Of a stretch of 5,346 bases of DNA, positions 1-4,347 are shown piece after piece (position 1 is the stretch's first letter; each line of letters begins with the position of its first letter). Position numbers and translations under genes: made by a program. The stretch comes from Clostridia bacterium (GTDB lineage Bacteria; Bacillota_E; SLMV01; PUMD01). Where the stretch lies: contig PWUC01000125.1 of the NCBI GenBank assembly GCA_003562655.1, forward strand, positions 1-5,346, given 5' to 3'. A model generated the notes under the pieces. That model searched no databases, was not told the DNA's origin, and worked only from the letters and a program-made list of their open reading frames with translations.

Positions 1-8
1 ATCCTGAT

Positions 9-15
9 CCTCCTC
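9..15 (-). promoter_or_regulatory. Probable ribosome binding site of a divergent gene starting off the left edge
   Basis: Read on the minus strand this is GAGGAGG, identical to the Shine-Dalgarno in front of cysK in this window. Eight bases follow before the edge, which would put a start codon immediately outside. The gene itself is not visible, so this is an inference from motif and spacing. The same bases on the + strand (CCTCCTC) have no evident role. I found no clear -10/-35 pair upstream of it on the minus strand. Confidence 0.35.
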
Positions 16-323
16 TCACTGTCTGCATGAAACTGACGAGATGACGCCTCTGAGGTTCCATCGCAGTTTCGCGTGCCCCGATGTCGCAGGGACAATTGGC
101 GTTCTTGCCGCCGTCGCAGAGGCATCTCATACCGGTGCGTTCAGCTGTTTGCATGATCAGCATACACAACAGGGATCTATACCGGTAGGGGCCAACGGGG
201 CTCGGTTGGGCCGCACCGCACCGACGGGCGGTTTACAGGTAGCCACCGTCGCGATGAGGCAAATCAAACGGCCAGTCGCGCACTCCCTGTCGCCGTCCCG
301 AGACCGGCCGCGACGGCCACCAG

Positions 324-352
324 TTTACATGGCCCCACCCAGCTGCTAAGAT
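324..352 (+). promoter_or_regulatory. Candidate sigma-70 type promoter of the dehydratase gene
   Basis: TTTACA (324-329, five of six to TTGACA) and TAAGAT (347-352, four of six to TATAAT) are separated by exactly 17 bases. Transcription would start near 358-360, giving a 5' leader of about 30 nt before the TTG start at 391. It is the best promoter-like pair I found in the 390-base upstream gap. Confidence 0.45.
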
Positions 353-369
353 GGCACCATCTGGATGGT
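350..369. repeat. GATGG/CCATC inverted-repeat cluster overlapping the promoter, possible operator
   Basis: Three alternating arms lie side by side: GATGG (350-354), CCATC (357-361) and GATGG (364-368). The right-hand pair extends to a perfect 6-bp inverted repeat, ACCATC (356-361) and GATGGT (364-369), with a 2-base centre. The cluster runs from the -10 box across the predicted transcription start. A bound regulator there would block transcription. The regulator is unknown. Confidence 0.35.
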
Positions 370-390
370 CTGGGAAAGGACTGATGCCTC

Positions 391-1371
391 TTGTCTCTGC
401 AGTCGGTTCCAGGACCCGGCGAGATCTGGGCGGCCCGGCGCCGGCTCCGCCCTCTTCTGCAGCCCACACCCCTTCTGCGCTCAACCTGGATCGGCGAAAC
501 TGCCGGGGACGAGTGCCATTTCAAACTGGAGTCGCTGCAGCCTACAGGCTCCTTCAAGATCCGCGGAGCGTACAACAAACTCTCAGCAGCGGCCGATTCG
601 CTGGGCCCCGAAATCCTGACCGCCTCAAGCGGCAATCACGGCGCAGCCGTAGCCATGGCCGCCTCCGAACTGGGCCTCAAGGCCCACGTGGTGGTCCCCC
701 TCGGGGCGCCTGCTGCCAAGATCAGCAACATCAGGGGTTTCGGAGCCGAGGTCATCGAAGAAGGGGCTTCATACGATGAAGCAGAGGCATTTGCCCTTCG
801 CACCGCCGAAAAGTCCCAGCTGCCCCTCATACACCCGTTCTCCGATCGCGACGTCATCGCCGGCCAGGGTACCGCAGCCCTGGAGGTGTTCGACGTCCTT
901 GATCCACCCCTCACCTTCGTCGTACCCGTCGGGGGTGGCGGCCTCATAAGTGGAGTGGCCCTGGCCGCTGCATCGGTGAGCCCTGCCAATGCAGTGGTCG
1001 GTGTACAACCTGAGGCATCACAACCCATGGTGCAGTCGTACCGGTCTGGCCGGCTCGTCGAGGTCTCACACCGCCCCACCCTCTCCGAGGCAACCAGTGG
1101 GGGCATATCGCCTGGCACCTTCAGGGTAGTGATGGATCACGTAGATGCCATGATCGCAGTCAGCGAGGACGAGATCGCAGAGGCGATTCGGCAGCTGGTT
1201 TCCAGGGAGCGCCTCATCGTCGAGGGGGCAGGTGCCCTCGCCGTCGCCGCGGTGCTGGGAGGAAGGGTGCCGGCCGAGATGCCCCGCCCCCTGGTGCTCA
1301 TTCTATCGGGACGCAACATTGACGCAGAAGTGCTGATCTCGCTCCTGAATGGCGGCGACCGCAAAAGGTGA
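391..1371 (+). CDS. Threonine/serine dehydratase-family PLP enzyme (single catalytic domain)
   Basis: Predicted fold-type II PLP lyase of 326 residues, most likely a threonine or serine ammonia-lyase (product 2-oxobutyrate or pyruvate plus ammonia), cytosolic. Visible motifs are PTPLLRS near residues 25-31, PTGSFKIRGA with the PLP lysine K56, the phosphate loop SSGNHG (79-84), a GGGGL cofactor loop (181-185), VEGAGA (277-282) and SGRNID (306-311). The last is usually SGGNID, so Arg for Gly is odd. There is no C-terminal ACT domain, so the isoleucine feedback regulation of biosynthetic IlvA is not expected. The start is TTG: an in-frame TGA lies at 382-384, AAAGGA at 375-380 is a reasonable if distant Shine-Dalgarno, and the N-terminus fits the family (EIWAARRRLRP). 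Serine racemase or EutB-like dehydratase cannot be excluded. The gene stands alone, well separated from the cysE operon. Confidence 0.88.
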   Translation: MSLQSVPGPGEIWAARRRLRPLLQPTPLLRSTWIGETAGDECHFKLESLQPTGSFKIRGAYNKLSAAADSLGPEILTASSGNHGAAVAMAASELGLKAHVVVPLGAPAAKISNIRGFGAEVIEEGASYDEAEAFALRTAEKSQLPLIHPFSDRDVIAGQGTAALEVFDVLDPPLTFVVPVGGGGLISGVALAAASVSPANAVVGVQPEASQPMVQSYRSGRLVEVSHRPTLSEATSGGISPGTFRVVMDHVDAMIAVSEDEIAEAIRQLVSRERLIVEGAGALAVAAVLGGRVPAEMPRPLVLILSGRNIDAEVLISLLNGGDRKR

Positions 1372-1590
1372 ACTGGGTCCTTTCACCCGGAACAGGTCCA
1401 CAGTCCCCACAGGTGCCGGCCGCCCCGGGGCCGCCTCACAGGGGCGATCACAGGGGACCGTTCAAACCCCCACACCATCCCGGCACCCGGCCGACGCCTG
1501 CCCAGAAAGGGCGAGGGGCCGGTACATGCGATTTTGCGAATCCGCGGTATGAGGCGTGGTCCCACACCCGGCAACAACCCTCTCCGGCCA

Positions 1591-1643
1591 CGGCACATCA
1601 CCGCGATCCCGGTTTCATAGGGGCGCAGCACGCCCCCGTGCCG
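1591..1643. repeat. Nested inverted repeat (stem within a stem)
   Basis: The outer arms are CGGCAC (1591-1596) and GTGCCG (1638-1643), both 6 bp and perfect. Inside, near the right arm, GGGGCG (1620-1625) pairs with CGCCCC (1631-1636) around a 5-base loop. Either strand could fold. No T-run follows, so it is not a standard terminator. In GC-rich sequence such pairs can occur by chance. It overlaps the cysteine-rich minus-strand frame. Confidence 0.35.
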
Positions 1644-1699
1644 ATGCAGCGCACCACCATCTGGAGCCCGCATTGACCACAGCTCCAAGAATCATCGCA
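1598..1699 (-). other. Possible fragment or small ORF encoding a zinc-ribbon-like peptide
   Basis: The minus-strand frame that ends with TGA at 1598-1600 reads, over its last 33 residues, a W-x-C-x2-C-G pair, a hydrophobic stretch (MVV), a Gly-rich turn and a CC-x2-MK ending. This resembles desulforedoxin or other small zinc/iron ribbons (C-x2-C ... C-C-G-x-P-M), though the spacing between the cysteine pairs is 13 rather than the 15 of desulforedoxin. No ATG, GTG or TTG start with a Shine-Dalgarno lies just upstream in frame. The frame stays open to 1915, but that part looks non-coding. It could be a decayed gene, a gene with an unusual start, or chance. Confidence 0.2.
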
Positions 1700-1714
1700 G
1701 CAAAGGGCGGGCCC

Positions 1715-1783
1715 GATCCGCCGACATCCGGCTCCACCAGGCGGATCAGAGTTGACCGGTGTGAAAATGAGTTTGGGCGGATC
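1715..1783. repeat. Three copies of an 8-bp GGCGGATC motif (one inverted, two direct)
   Basis: GATCCGCC at 1715-1722 is the reverse complement of GGCGGATC at 1740-1747, making an 8-bp stem with a 17-base loop. A further GGCGGATC lies at 1776-1783, 36 bases on. The two direct copies share GGCGGATCA. The cluster sits about 170 bases upstream of the cysE promoter. Its role is unknown; binding sites for a regulator or a chance GC-rich pattern are both possible. Confidence 0.3.
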
Positions 1784-1813
1784 AAAGCGTGCACCTATTT
1801 TCCGCCCCTGGCC

Positions 1814-1862
1814 CCTCATCTGTCGCCCCGCCGTCGCGGGGGTTCTGCCGATCCAGATGAGG
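1814..1862. repeat. Nested stem-loop upstream of the cysE promoter
   Basis: A perfect 9-bp inverted repeat, CCTCATCTG (1814-1822) and CAGATGAGG (1854-1862), encloses a second perfect 6-bp stem, CCCCGC (1826-1831) and GCGGGG (1836-1841), with the tetraloop CGTC. Nesting of two perfect stems is the strongest structural signal in the gap. No T-run follows on either strand, so a Rho-independent terminator is not supported. A structured RNA or a DNA cruciform is possible. Confidence 0.4.
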
Positions 1863-1954
1863 CACACTATCCCGAAGAGCAGCCTGACTGTATCGATCGG
1901 CGCACGGCGACCCAACCGTGCAGAAGCTCACCCCGGGGTAAGCGGGTTCGACCC

Positions 1955-1983
1955 TTGACAGACTGCAGCATGACGTGAATAAT
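1955..1983 (+). promoter_or_regulatory. Promoter of the cysE-cysK operon (TTGACA-17-AATAAT)
   Basis: A perfect -35 box TTGACA (1955-1960) and a five-of-six -10 box AATAAT (1978-1983) are separated by 17 bases, the ideal spacing. Transcription would begin near 1990, giving a leader of about 40 nt to the CTG start at 2033. The A+T-rich patch (1978-2007) stands out sharply from the GC-rich surroundings. A second -10-like TATTAT (2002-2007) lies just before the ATG at 2012 but has no matching -35. Confidence 0.75.
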
Positions 1984-2007
1984 TACTAGTATTCTGATCG
2001 GTATTAT
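1979..2007. promoter_or_regulatory. Imperfect palindrome over the cysE promoter, possible Rrf2-family operator
   Basis: The outer arms ATAAT (1979-1983) and ATTAT (2003-2007) are perfect inverted repeats about a centre at 1993, and 8 of the 14 base pairs of the 29-base site are symmetric. The site covers the -10 box and the expected transcription start, so a bound protein would repress. The length, the A+T-rich ends and the ATCGGTAT right half resemble sites of Rrf2-family regulators (CymR, IscR type), which are known to control cysteine genes in several phyla. Assignment to that family is inference. Confidence 0.4.
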
Positions 2008-2017
2008 CTGAATGTGC

Positions 2018-2024
2018 AAGGAGG
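2018..2024 (+). promoter_or_regulatory. Shine-Dalgarno that places the cysE start at CTG 2033
   Basis: AAGGAGG is a full match to the anti-Shine-Dalgarno. It lies downstream of the ATG at 2012, which has no such sequence upstream, and 8 bases before an in-frame CTG at 2033. Initiation at this CTG gives the N-terminus expected for the family. The position therefore argues for a rare CTG start. Confidence 0.6.
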
Positions 2025-2032
2025 CCGGCACC

Positions 2033-2632
2033 CTGTTCAGCGCACTCAAACGAGACCTTCGCGCCGCCCTGGAACGCGACCCGGCAGCCAGATCCGCGCT
2101 GCAGGTGGTGCTTCTGTATCCAGGGTTTCACGCCATCGCATTTCACCGGCTGGCCCACTGGCTGCACCAGGGAGGACTCTTTTTGCCCCCGCACTTCATC
2201 GCCTGGCTGAACCGTTTTCTGACTGGAATCGAGATCCATCCCGGGGCACGTATCGGACCAGGCCTTTTCATCGATCACGGGATGAGTGTCGTCATCGGAG
2301 AGACCAGCATCGTCGGCAGAGACGTCACGATGTATCATGGGGTCACCCTGGGCGGGACCGGTCGGGTGGCGACGAAGCGACACCCCACGGTGGGAGATGA
2401 TGTACTGATCGGTGCCGGGGCAAAGGTTCTCGGACCCGTCGAGATTGGATCCGGTGCGAAGATTGGCGCCGGTGCCGTGGTGTTGGATGATGTTCCCGAG
2501 GGCTGCACCGCCGTGGGCATTCCCGCAGAGGTGGTCAGGCGGCCCGGACAAAGGACGGCCCGCAGTCGCAGATCTGACGATGTGAGGAGGGTTTCTGATG
2601 ATCCACAGAAACATCATCAGGTTGATCGGTGA
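2033..2632 (+). CDS. cysE: Serine O-acetyltransferase
   Basis: Transfers acetyl from acetyl-CoA to L-serine, giving O-acetylserine, the first step of cysteine synthesis; cytosolic. The 199-residue protein has a short N-terminal helical domain with ERDPAARS (14-21), then a left-handed beta-helix of hexapeptide repeats (about 66-170). Motifs are GIEIHPGA (acidic E67 where E. coli has Asp), FIDHG with the Asp-His pair D81/H82, VTLGGTG (104-110), KRHP with H117, and GIPAEV near 162-167. I chose CTG 2033 because AAGGAGG precedes it by 8 bases and it yields MFSALKRDL, the usual family N-terminus. The alternative ATG 2012 adds seven residues (MCKEAGT) and has no Shine-Dalgarno. The C-terminus is basic and polar, ends QVDR, and lacks the terminal Ile that docks into CysK in the classic cysteine synthase complex. 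The last 35 nt overlap cysK in another frame, which suggests translational coupling. Confidence 0.93.
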   Translation: MFSALKRDLRAALERDPAARSALQVVLLYPGFHAIAFHRLAHWLHQGGLFLPPHFIAWLNRFLTGIEIHPGARIGPGLFIDHGMSVVIGETSIVGRDVTMYHGVTLGGTGRVATKRHPTVGDDVLIGAGAKVLGPVEIGSGAKIGAGAVVLDDVPEGCTAVGIPAEVVRRPGQRTARSRRSDDVRRVSDDPQKHHQVDR

Positions 2633-3527
2633 CACCCCAACCGTGCAGCTGACGGAGATATCTGTCGATTCCGGGGTAGAAATCCTGGCAAAGCTGGAGA
2701 TGCTCAACCCGTCCGGAAGCGTCAAGGACCGGGCCGCGCTGGGCATGGTGCAACAAGCAGAAGAGGAGGGGCTCCTGCAGGAAGGGGCTAACCTGGTCGA
2801 GCCCACAAGCGGCAATACCGGTATATCGCTGGCCATGATCGCTGCCTCCAGGGGTTATCGCTTCACTGCCACCATGCCCGAGGACATGTCCACCGAACGT
2901 CAGCAGCTGCTGCGGCACCTGGGGGCGGAGCTGGTCCTGACTCCCGCCGAGGAAGGAATGGAGGGAGCCATTCGGGAGGCGGAGCGACGGGTGCAGACCT
3001 GCGGTCACCTGATGCTGTCCCAGTTCACCAACCCCGCCAATCCCGAAATACACCGGCGGACCACGGCCCGGGAGATCCTGCGCGACACCGGGGGAAGGAT
3101 CGACTACTTCGCGGCGGGGGTGGGTACGGGCGGTACCTTCACCGGGGTGGGGTCTGTTCTGAAAAAGGAGATACCCGAAATCCAGCTGGTCGCCGTCGAA
3201 CCGGCGGCATCGCCGGTCCTCTCCGGGGGAGCTGCTGGTGAGCACCAAATACAGGGCATCGGGGCGGGGTTCATACCGCCGATCCTGGACACCACCCTAA
3301 TCGACGAAGTCATCACGGTTACCGATGATGAAGCGATGACAATGACGAGACGCCTCGCGGCCAAGGAGGGACTGCTGGTGGGCATCTCCTCCGGTGCGGC
3401 TGCTGCTGCTGCTCTGAAGTTGGGGCAGCAAGTCGTCTCCGGGGGACTGCCCTGTGGCGATGTCCTTCGGATATTGACCATCCTTCCCGATACGGGAGAA
3501 AGGTACCTCAGCATGCTGGGCGATTAG
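2598..3527 (+). CDS. cysK: Cysteine synthase (O-acetylserine sulfhydrylase)
   Basis: PLP enzyme that makes L-cysteine and acetate from O-acetylserine and sulfide; cytosolic. The 309 residues match the usual CysK length. Motifs in order are IGDTP (10-14), PSGSVKDR with the PLP lysine K43, the substrate loop TSGNTG (70-75), [15 protein letters not shown] (142-156), the phosphate-binding GTGGT (176-180), [11 protein letters not shown] (201-211), [10 protein letters not shown] (218-227), GISSGA (262-267) and PDTGERYLS (297-305). The asparagine-rich loop and IQGIGAGF favour the CysK over the CysM type. GAGGAGG at 2584-2590 sits 7 bases before the ATG and lies inside the end of cysE. A run of six alanines (267-272) is encoded by GCG plus five GCT codons. 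Co-transcription with cysE from the promoter at 1955 puts both steps of cysteine synthesis in one operon. Confidence 0.95.
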   Translation: MIHRNIIRLIGDTPTVQLTEISVDSGVEILAKLEMLNPSGSVKDRAALGMVQQAEEEGLLQEGANLVEPTSGNTGISLAMIAASRGYRFTATMPEDMSTERQQLLRHLGAELVLTPAEEGMEGAIREAERRVQTCGHLMLSQFTNPANPEIHRRTTAREILRDTGGRIDYFAAGVGTGGTFTGVGSVLKKEIPEIQLVAVEPAASPVLSGGAAGEHQIQGIGAGFIPPILDTTLIDEVITVTDDEAMTMTRRLAAKEGLLVGISSGAAAAAALKLGQQVVSGGLPCGDVLRILTILPDTGERYLSMLGD

Positions 3528-3629
3528 GCGCGGGCATGTTCCGACCCCGGCCGGCTCTGCACTCTGCTTGCAGTACACAGAGAATGCGCATGCATTCGGT
3601 TCCAACCCGATGACTGCTCATCAGGTCAA
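3528..3629. other. Convergent intergenic region with a small palindromic hairpin
   Basis: This spacer separates cysK (+) from the isochorismatase-like gene (-), so both transcripts must end near here. It holds a perfect 6-bp inverted repeat, GAATGC (3582-3587) and GCATTC (3592-3597), with loop GCAT, and a weaker CTGCA/TGCAG pair at 3557-3573. Neither is followed by a T-run on either strand, so an intrinsic terminator is only weakly supported; Rho-dependent termination is possible. Confidence 0.35.
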
Positions 3630-4322
3630 CTATATCAACACCGGCTCATTATCCTCCTCCATGACTCGCAGGACATCCATCAGCTCTCCGGTGGACCTCA
3701 CCTTCGTCAGGGCATGGGGCGCCCGCGCCATGATGCTGCTGTGGGCGTCGTAGCACAGGCCCGCACAACCGTCACTGACCAGAAGTGGCCGTATGCCCCG
3801 ATCCTGAGCCGACAGGGCCGTGGCCCAGATCCCCATCTCGGAGTGAACACCGGTCAGGACCAGGTTCTCTATCCTCCGGCGTCGCAGGTGATCCCTGAGA
3901 CCCTCTGAACCGAGGGCAGAAAAGCCGGTCTTGAAGTACACGGGCTCCCCCCGGCTGGGAGCCAGCTCCGGGATGATCTCGGCCCCGGGATCATCCGACG
4001 CGAGCACAATCCCTGTGCCCAGCTGAACGGCAGAGACGTCCCTCGCATCCTCGTAGGCAAGGGACGTGAAGAGCACGGGCATATGCAGCTCCGAAAACCT
4101 CTGCACCAGACTGCGGACATTGTCCCGCATCTGGTCAATGATCTGGAAGTACTCGTTGTACTCGTACAGGATGCCCCGCTCATCGGCAATCCGAGCATAC
4201 CCGCCGGAGCGGTCTGCCCAGTACATCTGCATGTCCTGCACCAGCAGCGCTGTATTCTCACGCCTGATTACCAGGCGGGCAATGGCCTCAGTGGCCAGGG
4301 TAAACAGGTGACGTCTGGCCAT
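3630..4322 (-). CDS. Isochorismatase-fold hydrolase with Gly at the nucleophile position
   Basis: 230-residue member of the isochorismatase-like superfamily (three-layer Rossmann-type fold), cytosolic. The first catalytic Asp is D30 in ALLVQDMQ, and the catalytic Lys is K131 in YFKTGFSAL. The third motif, TGVHSEMGIWATA (157-169), aligns with the TGVATNVCVxATA of cysteine hydrolases and puts Gly164 where the nucleophilic Cys would be. True isochorismatases (EntB, PhzD) also have Gly there and use Asp and Lys without Cys, so vinyl-ether hydrolysis is conceivable, but the EntB/PhzD Y-A-H triad is H-S-E here. The substrate is unknown and no siderophore or phenazine gene is visible. I chose ATG 4322 because GGGGGA lies 7 bases upstream; a TTG at 4337 would add five residues. 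It follows the phosphotriesterase-family gene by 25 nt, probably in one operon. Confidence 0.8.
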   Translation of the reverse strand: MARRHLFTLATEAIARLVIRRENTALLVQDMQMYWADRSGGYARIADERGILYEYNEYFQIIDQMRDNVRSLVQRFSELHMPVLFTSLAYEDARDVSAVQLGTGIVLASDDPGAEIIPELAPSRGEPVYFKTGFSALGSEGLRDHLRRRRIENLVLTGVHSEMGIWATALSAQDRGIRPLLVSDGCAGLCYDAHSSIMARAPHALTKVRSTGELMDVLRVMEEDNEPVLI

Positions 4323-4347
4323 TCTTTCTTCCCCCAATCCCAGAGAT

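Larger units (their letters stand above)
1..390. other. Intergenic region without a convincing gene, likely between divergent genes
   Basis: No reading frame here looks like a protein. The longest, on the + strand at 41-349, is Arg/Pro/Ser-rich, matches no family I recognise and has no ribosome binding site. The stretch holds a minus-strand Shine-Dalgarno at 9-15, two copies of an ATCT(C)ATACCGGT motif at 124-136 and 175-186, and the promoter plus repeat cluster of the dehydratase gene at 324-369. I infer a regulatory region shared by the dehydratase gene and a gene that starts just left of the window. Confidence 0.6.
1372..1954. other. Long intergenic region rich in inverted repeats, no firm gene
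   Basis: This stretch of about 580 bases between the dehydratase and the cysE promoter has no recognisable protein gene on the + strand. Its open frames there are low-complexity Pro/Arg/His-rich translations without ribosome binding sites. It contains tandem TCACAGGGG copies (1436-1444 and 1448-1456), nested inverted repeats at 1591-1643 and 1814-1862, and three copies of GGCGGATC in either orientation (1715-1783). A short cysteine-rich minus-strand frame ends at 1598. No intrinsic terminator with a T-run is visible after the dehydratase stop. Confidence 0.6.

Noticed and set aside
41..349. 102-residue + strand frame at the left edge
   Set aside because: It has no ribosome binding site or family resemblance and overlaps the dehydratase promoter.
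1367..1387. GGTGA/TCACC stem right at the dehydratase stop codon
   Set aside because: A 5-bp stem with an 11-base loop and no T-run is too weak to call a terminator.
1942..1952. GCGGGTTCGACCC-like sequence resembling a tRNA T-arm
   Set aside because: The GGG/CCC stem encloses only 5 bases rather than 7, and no acceptor, D or anticodon arms can be found upstream.
1556..1978. 140-residue + strand frame in the long gap
   Set aside because: The translation is Pro/Arg/His/Ser-rich without hydrophobic core or motif, has no Shine-Dalgarno, and runs through the cysE promoter.
1928..2836. 302-residue open frame on the minus strand
   Set aside because: It lies antisense across cysE and the start of cysK, which have full family motifs, and its translation shows no domain. 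It is a shadow of GC-rich coding sequence.
3557..3597. Hairpins between the convergent genes as an intrinsic terminator
   Set aside because: The stems are only 5-6 bp and no T-run follows on either strand, so I list the region only as a spacer with a palindrome.
3738..3767. Cys186 and Cys190 of the isochorismatase-fold protein as the catalytic nucleophile
   Set aside because: They lie about 22-26 residues after the nucleophile position, in SDGCAGLC, which aligns with a substrate-side loop in the family rather than the helix N-terminus that carries the Cys.
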